Of a stretch of 51,504 nucleotides of DNA, positions 8,712 through 16,082 are shown piece by piece. The stretch is from Bacillota bacterium. GTDB taxonomy: Bacteria; Bacillota; Dethiobacteria; DTU022; UBA8154. The stretch lies in contig DUQX01000096.1 of the NCBI GenBank assembly GCA_012837615.1, positions 1 through 51,504 on the forward strand. Direction: 5' to 3'. Both the position numbers and the translations under genes were made by a program. Below the pieces are notes generated by a model. It did no database searches, was not told the origin of the DNA, and saw only the letters and a program-made list of their open reading frames with translations. Position 1 is the first letter of the stretch. Every line of letters starts with the position of its first letter.

Positions 8712-9332
8712 TCAAGTTCTATGAAGCCTTTCCCTTATTTCGCCAACTGTTTCAGCCAGCAGCACTGCCAGCATTCCGGAAAGAACAGCAGCACCGAATA
8801 CTCCCCCGCCCCCCAAAATTATAGTAATATTTTTCAAACCGCGTAACAGATTTTCCCCCCAAGCTATAAAATCCACAAGCAGTACTCCTAAAAAAGCGCT
8901 AATAAAGGATGCCCGTCTGGAACGTCCCAGGGCATAAGCCACTATGGCTGCCACCAGGGCAGGGAAATAGAGCGGGTCAATATTCAAGAAAAACTCATCC
9001 GGGTCCTGGGTAAAAAGGCGATCAGTAAAGAATACCGCAATTACTGTTACCGCTGTAGCTATTAGAACCCTCAACCTTTCCGTATTATCGTCAGCGGTAG
9101 CTACAAGATAAATAACTATGATCAGGGGGATGGCCATGCCTCCTAGATTTACTTCAAGGCCTTCAGCGAGGGGAATTGCAGGTAATCCACTTCCAAGGGC
9201 CATGGCCAGCAAAATAAAGATCGCCTGTTTTCTGGTAAGCCTCATCCTCTCCAAAACCCGCTCCAGAAAGCCCAGGTATATTAGGGCAAGCAATAAAATC
9301 AGAATAGTAATCGCCAGAGAGTTTGATCTCAT
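8712..9332 (-). CDS. DUF1614 family membrane protein
   Basis: A 206-residue, very hydrophobic protein with about seven predicted membrane segments, matching the DUF1614 family that is common in Clostridia and often sits near spoIIP. The motif GGMAIPLIIVIYL after the second segment and the glycine-rich GGGGVFGAAVLSGMLAVLLAE near the C-terminus are typical. Function is unknown. The arrangement DUF1614-spoIIP, both on the minus strand and 169 bp apart, suggests a link to sporulation, but that is inferred from neighbourhood only. Start is ATG 9332; no strong SD was seen in the 20 nt upstream. Confidence 0.75.
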   Translation of the reverse strand: MRSNSLAITILILLLALIYLGFLERVLERMRLTRKQAIFILLAMALGSGLPAIPLAEGLEVNLGGMAIPLIIVIYLVATADDNTERLRVLIATAVTVIAVFFTDRLFTQDPDEFFLNIDPLYFPALVAAIVAYALGRSRRASFISAFLGVLLVDFIAWGENLLRGLKNITIILGGGGVFGAAVLSGMLAVLLAETVGEIRERLHRT

Positions 9333-9813
9333 TAGTTAAACCCTTTATCATAGCACTATAGTTTAAGATGGCAGCGCTGAGCTAAATGCTATCTTTCGCT
9401 ATAAATGATGTATTTTTTTTCTTTTTTAGTATTTCACCGTAGCAAATAATAATACAAATGTTACAGTAATTCCCCCGAGGGGATAGCCTCTTCTTCAAGT
9501 CACAAAGGAGAAGGACACAAAAAAAGACGCTGGAGAATACCACCGTCTCGAACAAATACCAATCTTTCCGGTAATTATTAATCAAAAAAGCTTAGTACCA
9601 AAGATGTGCCTTTTCCGGATTATATGATTCAATTTGTTTAAAATGACATTTATCAATACAAAAAAATCTATAACGGAAATTATCCGGAAAGTTGCCATTT
9701 TTCATCCCAGCAAAAAAACACATCTTTATAGCTCTTTATGTCACGTTTTCAAAAATCTTAAACCATGATACCTATATAATCAATATTTCAATATTGATAA
9801 AATGCTGGTTTAA
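9333..9813. other. Non-coding AT-rich stretch
   Basis: About 480 bp with no convincing gene. The 67-residue track ORF at 9382-9585 has no SD and no recognisable features. An inverted-repeat element sits at 9600-9727. The remaining sequence shows no other clear structure. Confidence 0.5.
9600..9727. repeat. 128-bp element with 9-bp terminal inverted repeats
   Basis: The ends AAAGATGTG (9600-9608) and CACATCTTT (9719-9727) are perfect inverted repeats. Inside them CTTTTCCGGATTAT (9610) and ATTATCCGGAAAG (9679) also pair imperfectly. It could be a decayed miniature inverted-repeat element or a long hairpin RNA. I saw no target-site duplication, and the internal arms are placed asymmetrically. 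Confidence 0.4.
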
Positions 9814-10012
9814 TCACTTGATATACTTATCGATATTTTCAACGTAAAACGATATTTCACCGCATTTAAGGCAGATTGCCACTTTTTGGCTTCCCCAGTC
9901 TTCTTGCAAAGATAGTTGTACTCTTGGTAATTTTAATGCCGTATCCAGCCCCCTCAACCTTCACGTCAAAACCTTCTACCATATTTACATTACATCGATG
10001 ACAAGCTCGCAT
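9814..10012 (-). pseudogene. Small zinc-ribbon protein gene broken by a one-base frameshift
   Basis: This was missed by the ORF track. From the ATG at 10012 (SD AAGGAA, 6 nt away) the reading runs MRACHRCNVNMVEGFDV..., with CxxC, then VEGAGYGIKI, and stops soon after GKPKSGNLP. Shifting one base at the run of five A in CCAAAAAGTGG restores KVAICLKCGEISFYVENIDKYIK up to a stop at 9814. The joined product of about 65 residues has two CxxC pairs and matches a small zinc-ribbon family of Clostridia that ends in a CPxCG-type motif (from memory, not searched). Either the gene is dead, the A-run was miscounted in assembly, or frameshifting is programmed. No partner gene is adjacent. Confidence 0.75.
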
Positions 10013-10034
10013 AATAAGTTCCTTCATTTTTTAT

Positions 10035-10076
10035 GTGGGACAGGGAACCTGTCCCTCCGTCCCACCTCCGTCCCAC
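10035..10076. repeat. GTGGGAC...GTCCCAC palindromic repeat, copy 1
   Basis: GTGGGACAGGG-AACC-TGTCCC is followed by two spaced GTCCCAC copies (10059 and 10070), giving nested stems. The same core recurs at 10966-10996 on the other side of the MBL gene. Related repeats occur in many Clostridia, where they behave like REP elements. No U-tract follows on the minus strand. Confidence 0.7.
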
Positions 10077-10115
10077 AAGCTGTTGGCAGCCCTTGCCCGA
10101 CTCTTCCGCCGCTGT

Positions 10116-10856
10116 TTAGCCTAAATCATAAACCGCCCCTTCCTGAGCGACGCTTACACTTTTAAAAATTTGCTCAGCTTCGTCGAGGTAAAGCTGTGGT
10201 TTTCTGAAAGGAAGCAAGTGCGTAAGCAACAGCTTCCCCACCCCGGCCTCCCTGGCCAGGGTGGCCGCTTGCGCAGCGCTTAAATGATTGGCAGCTCCTT
10301 TCTGCAAATCTTCCTCCAAGAAATTGGCCTCACATAAAAACAGAGCCGCCCCCCTGGCAAAATCGGCCAGTGGGGGAATATATTCTGTATCTGCTGAATA
10401 GGCTAATTTCTTATCCCCTCCCAGAAAGGCCCCCACAGCATAACAGGGAACTGTATGTCTCGTTCTTAAAAAAACAAAAGTAAAAGGTCCTATCTGTAAC
10501 TCTTGCCCTTCCGCAAGCGCTTTAACGGCGTAAACATCCTTATAAGGCAGGCGCATGTATTCTTCCACCTGTTCTGCCGGTGCAAATACAGGCAGGGGAC
10601 GATTGAGAAGACCTCTTTCCCGGCTAAACTGCAGGGCATAGCGCAGGATAAAAAGGTCGGAACAATGATCGCTGTGCAGGTGTGAAATAATGATCGCCTT
10701 AAGTTTGCTGGGTTCGATAAATTCCTGCAAGCGGCTGAGCACACCGTTGCCGCAGTCGATCAATACAGCAAAACCTTCATGCTCCAACAGATATCCCGAG
10801 CACGCACCGCCGGCTGCTGGATACGGCCCATAACATCCCAGTACTGTTAGTTTCAT
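10116..10856 (-). CDS. MBL-fold metallohydrolase, YhfI / RNase Z-like branch
   Basis: Metallo-beta-lactamase fold with the metal-binding HLHSDH motif (residues 59-64), an early DCGNG turn (34-38), ADTEY in the middle with the bridging Asp, and THLLPF near the end with the last His. At 246 aa, with a single domain and no signal peptide, it is likely a cytosolic phosphodiesterase-type hydrolase close to YhfI; substrate is unknown. RNase Z is an alternative, but the length and the missing exosite arm argue against it. SD GGAGGTG lies 11 nt before the ATG. It is bracketed by two copies of the GGGACA palindrome. Confidence 0.8.
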   Translation of the reverse strand: MKLTVLGCYGPYPAAGGACSGYLLEHEGFAVLIDCGNGVLSRLQEFIEPSKLKAIIISHLHSDHCSDLFILRYALQFSRERGLLNRPLPVFAPAEQVEEYMRLPYKDVYAVKALAEGQELQIGPFTFVFLRTRHTVPCYAVGAFLGGDKKLAYSADTEYIPPLADFARGAALFLCEANFLEEDLQKGAANHLSAAQAATLAREAGVGKLLLTHLLPFRKPQLYLDEAEQIFKSVSVAQEGAVYDLG

Positions 10857-10965
10857 TTATGGAGTACACCTCCACTATTTTACATGGATATAACTTATGC
10901 TCAGGAAATTTTTTTGCCCTCTTGCCATCGCTAGCATATTCAACATAATAATACCTATGAAAAAA

Positions 10966-10996
10966 GTGGGACGAGGAACCTGTCCCCGTGTCCCAC
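10966..10996 (-). terminator. pcrA terminator made from a GTGGGAC palindrome, copy 2
   Basis: GTGGGAC at 10966 and GTCCCAC at 10990 close a stem that also contains an inner GAGG/CCTGTCCCC part. On the minus strand it begins directly after the pcrA stop codon and is followed by TTTTTT, the form of an intrinsic terminator. The sequence matches the repeat at 10035, so a repeat copy has become a terminator, or the reverse. Confidence 0.75.
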
Positions 10997-13186
10997 TTAT
11001 TTTTTGGAGACTACTGTAAGGGGGGCGAAATGAATGTCAAGGCTTTTGATTCCCCGATCGGGAAAAGCTACTTTAATCACAGTATCCCCTGGCTTGATTT
11101 CTACAACGATGCCTACGCCCCATTTTTTATGGAATACCCTATCGCCCAATTCATATTTATTATCGGGTCGATAAACATCTGTTTTTTCACCGGCAGGCTT
11201 ATCGGCAAAGAAATATCCCAGCGTTTTTTCTTTTTCTTTATTTTTAGAGTTATCGAGGTATTCCTCAGGGATCTCCCCTAAAAAACGTGAAGGTACTTTA
11301 TAGCGAGTCTCACCGTATATAAACCTCTTCTTAGCATAAGAAAGGTACAGCTTTTCCTCTGCTCTGGTCATGCCGACGTAGCAGAGCCTCCGCTCCTCCT
11401 CCATTTCAAGCTCGCTATCCAGCGAGCGAAAATGAGGAAAGGTCCCTTCCTCCAGTCCCATAATGAATACCGCCGGAAACTCCAGGCCTTTCGCACTATG
11501 AAGAGTCATCAGCACTAACTTGTCCTCCTCTTCAACATAGTCATCAATATCTGTAACCAGGGATACTTCCGCCAGGAAATCCTCCAGCGACCCATCAGGG
11601 TTCCGCTGATCATAGAACGCAGTGACATTGAGAAATTCCGTTAAGTTATCGCGCCTGGTCTCGGCTTCTATTGTATCTTCGCGAAGAAGGGCTTCCAGGT
11701 AGCCTGTCTCATTTAAAATATACGAAGTGATATCCCTTACGGAGGAATTCTCCAGTTCCTCTTCAAATCGTTCCAACATTTTTTTAAATCCCTGTAACTG
11801 CTTTAAAGCCCTGCCAGAAAGGCCGGGCACTTGATGAATAATAGAAAGCGCTTCATATAAAGATATTCCCCTTTGAAGTATAAATTCTCCAATCTTTGCC
11901 TGGCTTGTCGGGCCTATGCCTCTTTTGGGGACATTGATGATGCGGGCAAGGCTTAAATCATCATCCTTATTTACAAGAACTTTGAGGTAGGCCAGTATAT
12001 CTTTGATCTCTTTTCTCTCATAAAATTTAGTACCACCAAATATCTGGTAGCTGATATTATTTCTAACCAGCTCCTCTTCTATCGCCCTTGACTGGGCATG
12101 CGTCCTGTACAGAACGGCCATATCCCCGTAGAGCATGTTACTTGATGTTTTTAAAGATATTATTTCCGCTGTTATTTTTGCAGCCTCATCCTGTTCATCC
12201 TCCGCCTCAATCAGAAAGACCTTATCCCCGCCGGGTTTAGCTGTCCAAAGGTTCTTTTCTTTACGGCCGGAATTATTTTTTATAACCGCATTTGCAGCAG
12301 TTAATATGCAGGCGGTAGAACGGTAGTTCTGTTCTAATTTTATAACAGTTGCCTCCGGGTAATCCCTTTCAAAGCTCAAAATATTTTTGATATCGGCCCC
12401 TCGCCAGCGGTAAATGGACTGATCCGGATCGCCCACCACGCAAAGGTTTCGATGTTTTCTTGCCAGAAGATTGACAAGAATGTACTGGGCGTGGTTTGTA
12501 TCCTGATATTCATCTACCAGAACATGTAAAAATTTATCTTGATAAAATTCCAAGATCCCTTCATTATTCTGAAACAGTTCAACTGTTTTCATCAAAAGAT
12601 CATCAAAATCGAAGGCGTTGTTTGCCGCCATTTTTTCTTCAAATAATGCATAAACCCCGGAAACAATCTCCAGATAATAATCATCCCCTGTTTCCTTGGA
12701 AAATTTACGCGCGTCTTTTAATTCATTTTTTGCATTGCTGATTGTCGCCCCAATTGCTTTGGGAGAAAACCGTTTGGGGTCAAGATCCAGCTCTTTTATA
12801 CACTGCTTGAGCAGTGTTTCTCTGTCAGCCGTGTCATAGATCACAAAATTGCGGTTGTATCCTATCTTCGCTGCATGGCTCCGCAAAATGCGCACGCAAG
12901 CCGAATGGAAGGTACTGACCCACATATCATTGGCAACAGGACCAATAAGACCCGCCAATCTTTCCTTCATCTCATTGGCGGCTTTGTTTGTAAATGTAAT
13001 AGCAAGTATCCCCCAGGGGGGAACTTTCTCTACCTCCAGCAGATAAGCAATCCTGTGGGTTAGTACCCTTGTCTTCCCTGAACCGGCACCGGCAAGAATT
13101 AAAAGCGGGCCTCCGATGGTAGTTACAGCTTCGCGCTGAGCATCGTTCAGCCCCTCAAGAATCGAAGTATTATCCAATAAAATCAT
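10997..13186 (-). CDS. pcrA: ATP-dependent DNA helicase PcrA
   Basis: A full-length UvrD/PcrA superfamily 1A helicase. Walker A is AGAGSGKT (about 32-39), motif II is VDEYQDT, the 3'-5' helicase signature QSIYRWRGADI follows, then QNYRST, and motif V is TLHSAKGLEFP. The C-terminal tail ends in a KOW/Tudor-like segment typical of PcrA, with GDRVFHKKWG. PcrA unwinds DNA in nucleotide excision repair and rolling-circle replication and removes stalled RNA polymerase. The start is uncertain: GAAGGAAGG abuts the ATG at 13186, while a TTG three codons on has 9-nt spacing from it. Unlike many Firmicutes it is not next to ligA or pcrB. Confidence 0.95.
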   Translation of the reverse strand: MILLDNTSILEGLNDAQREAVTTIGGPLLILAGAGSGKTRVLTHRIAYLLEVEKVPPWGILAITFTNKAANEMKERLAGLIGPVANDMWVSTFHSACVRILRSHAAKIGYNRNFVIYDTADRETLLKQCIKELDLDPKRFSPKAIGATISNAKNELKDARKFSKETGDDYYLEIVSGVYALFEEKMAANNAFDFDDLLMKTVELFQNNEGILEFYQDKFLHVLVDEYQDTNHAQYILVNLLARKHRNLCVVGDPDQSIYRWRGADIKNILSFERDYPEATVIKLEQNYRSTACILTAANAVIKNNSGRKEKNLWTAKPGGDKVFLIEAEDEQDEAAKITAEIISLKTSSNMLYGDMAVLYRTHAQSRAIEEELVRNNISYQIFGGTKFYERKEIKDILAYLKVLVNKDDDLSLARIINVPKRGIGPTSQAKIGEFILQRGISLYEALSIIHQVPGLSGRALKQLQGFKKMLERFEEELENSSVRDITSYILNETGYLEALLREDTIEAETRRDNLTEFLNVTAFYDQRNPDGSLEDFLAEVSLVTDIDDYVEEEDKLVLMTLHSAKGLEFPAVFIMGLEEGTFPHFRSLDSELEMEEERRLCYVGMTRAEEKLYLSYAKKRFIYGETRYKVPSRFLGEIPEEYLDNSKNKEKEKTLGYFFADKPAGEKTDVYRPDNKYELGDRVFHKKWGVGIVVEIKPGDTVIKVAFPDRGIKSLDIHFAPLTVVSKK

Positions 13187-13201
13187 CCTTCCTTCGGATG
13201 C

Positions 13202-13210
13202 ATTATAACA
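13202..13210 (-). promoter_or_regulatory. Extended -10 promoter box for pcrA
   Basis: The minus strand reads TGTTATAAT, an extended sigma-A -10 element, 15 nt before the annotated ATG. Transcription starting about 7 nt downstream would leave a leader of only about 10 nt, containing GAAGGAAGG. No good -35 box is visible, which fits an extended -10 promoter. Confidence 0.5.
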
Positions 13211-13315
13211 TAATTTTGACTGAAATATACTATGCCGATAGATCGGGTCTCAAAGCGCTGCCTCAAGGCTGCCTGAAGATCAGGGAAAAATCGATTGTAT
13301 GAGGTTCAAAAAACC

Positions 13316-15214
13316 CTACTGGGCTGTAAGGTAGCGTTTAATTCCCAGAGCAATGGCCTCGGCCGCCCGCCTTTGAAATGCTGAATCTGCCAGAAGCATC
13401 TCCTCCTCCGGATTGGAGATAAAGGCTACCTCAACTAGCACAGCTGGAATCGGGCAGCTTCTTAAAACAAGAAAATTCGCCTCCCGGATCCCCTTGTCCT
13501 GCCTTTGCAGGCGGTTAACTAACTCTGTCTGAATATAATCCGCCAGCGCCATCGATTCCCGGACTCGACTATTGTGGTGGTAAAAAGTCATCGTCCCCGA
13601 CAATGAAGGGTTGGTTGAGGCATTAGCATGGATGCTTACCAGCAGGTCGGCACCGGAAAGGCTTCCTACCAGGGCCCTTTCCTCAAGCGACAACCCCGTA
13701 TTGGTTTCATTGGTATAGATGACTGTGCAGCCTTCTTTTAATAGAATGTTTCCCAAAAGCATAGAGATCCTGCGATTAACATCCCATTCCCTTAAACCCG
13801 ATGGGCCGATAGCCCCCGGATCATAACTATCCCATTCGTTAAGTGTTCCGTGTCCCGGATCGATGACAATAACCCGCCGGGCTAGATCTGCGGTATCGAT
13901 ATAAACAGTTATCGTTTTGCCGTCTGAAGACCGGTCCAGGGCATAAGATGCCGGTGTTTGTAGATCAGCGACGATCCGCGCGGTCCGCCCATCCAGCTGA
14001 CCCAGCCGAACACTTCTTACAGCCCCGTGGTTTACCGCTAGCGAAGGCGCCGGATCGTCTTCAACTATACGTCCGGAAAAGTCAAAAACAAGCCGCGATG
14101 GGTTATTCAGTTGAAAGGCTGAGGGCATACCCAGCGGGGAATTGGCGCTTATTTTCAGCACAACTTTACTGCCGTAATGTTCAACCTTTAAATCAGCAAT
14201 AAAGGGCAGCTCACCGGGCATCATTGTTTCCCCGGCACTCCAGCGGCTGATTAATTTGCCCTTCGTATTCCCGCCAGTATCGGATTCTTCCTTATCGCCG
14301 TCATAACACACCGCTATCAGCGAGCCGGCAATCCAGCCGCTACCGCCGCCGGGAAGGCGCACCGCATACCAGCTACCTTCTTCATTCAAAATATCCAGCT
14401 GCTGTCCCATGGTTGCCCTGGAGATTACCGGATGCTGCAAACCGGGACCGGAGCGAATATTGACCGAAGGTTTCATAACCAGTGCAGAGCGTTCGGTATC
14501 TGAGGGCATCGAATATTCTCCTCCCGGCTTTGTATCTCCGTTTGATGTACCGATAAAGTCCACCAGCCAGCCGGCTATCCAGCCCCTGTCACCGCCCGGA
14601 AGCTCTACCTGCAGCCAGGATCCGCTCTCCGCCAGAACTTTCAGCATTGTTCCCCTTGAAACCTGTGTCAGCCGGTCATAATTCGTTCCCGGCCCTGAGC
14701 GGATATTTACAATATCGCCGTTTACAACAGCTCTGCGCATCCCTGTTTTAGGGTCCGTTTGTGGCGGAGCCGGCGTTTTAATAGCAACTGTCCGTTCTTC
14801 CCCATTCCAAAATACCTCTAAACCAAAAGTTTCAGCCAGGAAGCGCAAGGGAACCATAGTACGGCCGCCTTTAAGAACAGCCGTAGTATCCAACTGTTGT
14901 TCATCCCCGTTAACATATGCTATCCGCTGATCAATAAATAGCTCCACAACTGTACCGGGCTGGGAAACCCTGATCAGCTTTTTCTCCTGTTTCCAACTTA
15001 CGTAACACCCAAGCGCCTCCGAAATAAAGCGTACCGGAACCATAGTGCGGTTATTTGCATCAATGTAAGGAGATACATCCGATTTTACAGCCATACCGTC
15101 TACAGTAATATTTATCGTTTCTGCTGCCTGTACCGGTACCACAATGCCTGTCCATAATAATAGCAATAGTAGAATAAGGAATAAAAAATTATAAGATTGA
15201 ATCCGGTATTTCAT
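13316..15214 (-). CDS. Modular N-acetylmuramoyl-L-alanine amidase (CuAO-N, 2xSH3, AMIN, Amidase_3)
   Basis: After a signal peptide (about 5-30) come two copper amine oxidase-like N-domain repeats marked RTMVPVRFISEALG and RTMVPLRFLAETFG, two bacterial SH3 domains with VNIRSGPG motifs (about 155-220 and 245-300), an AMIN-like beta domain, and a C-terminal Amidase_3 domain with VIDPGHG, LVSIHAN and VLVEVAFI. The enzyme is secreted and cuts the lactyl-peptide bond of peptidoglycan; the front modules bind wall or itself. All catalytic motifs are intact. The start was moved from 15250 to ATG 15214 because AAGGGAAGG sits 9 nt upstream of it. It is likely transcribed alone. Confidence 0.9.
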   Translation of the reverse strand: MKYRIQSYNFLFLILLLLLLWTGIVVPVQAAETINITVDGMAVKSDVSPYIDANNRTMVPVRFISEALGCYVSWKQEKKLIRVSQPGTVVELFIDQRIAYVNGDEQQLDTTAVLKGGRTMVPLRFLAETFGLEVFWNGEERTVAIKTPAPPQTDPKTGMRRAVVNGDIVNIRSGPGTNYDRLTQVSRGTMLKVLAESGSWLQVELPGGDRGWIAGWLVDFIGTSNGDTKPGGEYSMPSDTERSALVMKPSVNIRSGPGLQHPVISRATMGQQLDILNEEGSWYAVRLPGGGSGWIAGSLIAVCYDGDKEESDTGGNTKGKLISRWSAGETMMPGELPFIADLKVEHYGSKVVLKISANSPLGMPSAFQLNNPSRLVFDFSGRIVEDDPAPSLAVNHGAVRSVRLGQLDGRTARIVADLQTPASYALDRSSDGKTITVYIDTADLARRVIVIDPGHGTLNEWDSYDPGAIGPSGLREWDVNRRISMLLGNILLKEGCTVIYTNETNTGLSLEERALVGSLSGADLLVSIHANASTNPSLSGTMTFYHHNSRVRESMALADYIQTELVNRLQRQDKGIREANFLVLRSCPIPAVLVEVAFISNPEEEMLLADSAFQRRAAEAIALGIKRYLTAQ

Positions 15215-15335
15215 AGTATGCAACCTTCCCTTTTTGTAAAATAACCGCATAATGCCTCTTATTACCTTATAACGTATGGTTTACCAAAAAAGATACGCCA
15301 AAAAAAGACAAATTATGGGACTAGAAAAATGGGTT

Positions 15336-15379
15336 AAAAAAACGCCCTTACCAAACAAACATATGATAAGGACGCTTTT
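15336..15379 (-). terminator. Intrinsic terminator of the CotF-like gene
   Basis: On the minus strand AAAAGCGTCCTTA and TAAGGGCGTTTTTTT form a stem with two G-U pairs, followed by T residues. It starts 14 nt after the gene's stop codon. Confidence 0.75.
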
Positions 15380-15392
15380 CTGGTAATAATGC

Positions 15393-15845
15393 TTATTGCG
15401 GCTGGTACATGCCGCTATTTTTCATATAGTTAAATATCCCTTCCCCATGTTCCTGTTCTTCCTTTTGTATATGGTTTAATGCCTGGCGTACACTGTTTTG
15501 CTGACATTCAAAGATTACCGTATCGTAAGTTCCCGAGACATATTTTTCCGTCATCAGCATATCGTTACAAAGCCCGGCATCATTAGGATTATTGGAACCC
15601 TGAAGATTTTGGCCGGGTATTTGCTGTTGCTGTTGTCCTTGGATGGAGGGAGTTTGCCCTTGAAGTATTTGCTCCAGCGTATTGTAGTGCTGCTGCTCCT
15701 GCTGCGCATAGCTGTTAAATAATTGCTTTAGTTGGGGGTCTTGAGCCTTTTGCGCATACGTTCTGTACTTGTCTATACAAACTTCCTCATGCCTTTGCTG
15801 ATCCTGCAACAGCATCTTTTCCTTCTGACTCAACTGAATGGCCAT
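15393..15845 (-). CDS. Spore coat protein, CotF family (ferritin-like)
   Basis: A 150-residue Coat_F-type protein with the family pattern of two helical blocks. The first (1-60) carries repeated Glu/His positions such as QRHEEVCIDKYRTYA and QEQQHYNTLEQIL; the second (90-150) carries DMLMTEKYV and HIQKEEQEHGEGIF. A Gln-rich linker (QGQQQQQ) joins them. Such proteins coat endospores; the Glu/His pattern resembles the ferritin-like metal site, but metal binding is not established. AGGAGG precedes the ATG at 15845. That SD lies in a perfect hairpin arm, listed separately. A single-gene transcript is likely, ending at the terminator at 15336. Confidence 0.8.
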   Translation of the reverse strand: MAIQLSQKEKMLLQDQQRHEEVCIDKYRTYAQKAQDPQLKQLFNSYAQQEQQHYNTLEQILQGQTPSIQGQQQQQIPGQNLQGSNNPNDAGLCNDMLMTEKYVSGTYDTVIFECQQNSVRQALNHIQKEEQEHGEGIFNYMKNSGMYQPQ

Positions 15846-15856
15846 CTTCTTTGCAA

Positions 15857-15903
15857 CCTCCTGTTTTTTTATTGCGGTTTATATCTTTCTACAAAACAGG
15901 AGG
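15857..15903 (-). promoter_or_regulatory. Hairpin that can sequester the SD of the CotF-like gene
   Basis: AAAACAGGAGG (minus strand, 15867-15857) is the SD of the coat gene. A perfect 11-nt complement, CCTCCTGTTTT, lies 25 nt upstream in the same leader (15903-15893). In the mRNA the two would pair and hide the SD. This suggests translational control by temperature, ligand or a helper factor. It could also be the relic of a duplicated SD. The complementarity is seen directly; the control is inferred. Confidence 0.6.
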
Positions 15904-16082
15904 AATTATGCAAAGCTAGATCCGTATCCTTTTCGGTTTTTAGTGAAACAGAGTATCCGCAAGTTTTTTCATGAAAAATTAATTAAACAATGTCACTTCC
16001 TTTATATTTCGTAACTGCTCAGCTATGCGCAAGATTGTCATCCTCTTCTATTAAACTTGGATATGAGATCTCTCGGATGATA

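Noticed and set aside
9382-9585. Track ORF of 67 aa on the minus strand
   Set aside because: No SD sequence, no recognisable motifs, and AT-rich codon use unlike the neighbouring genes.
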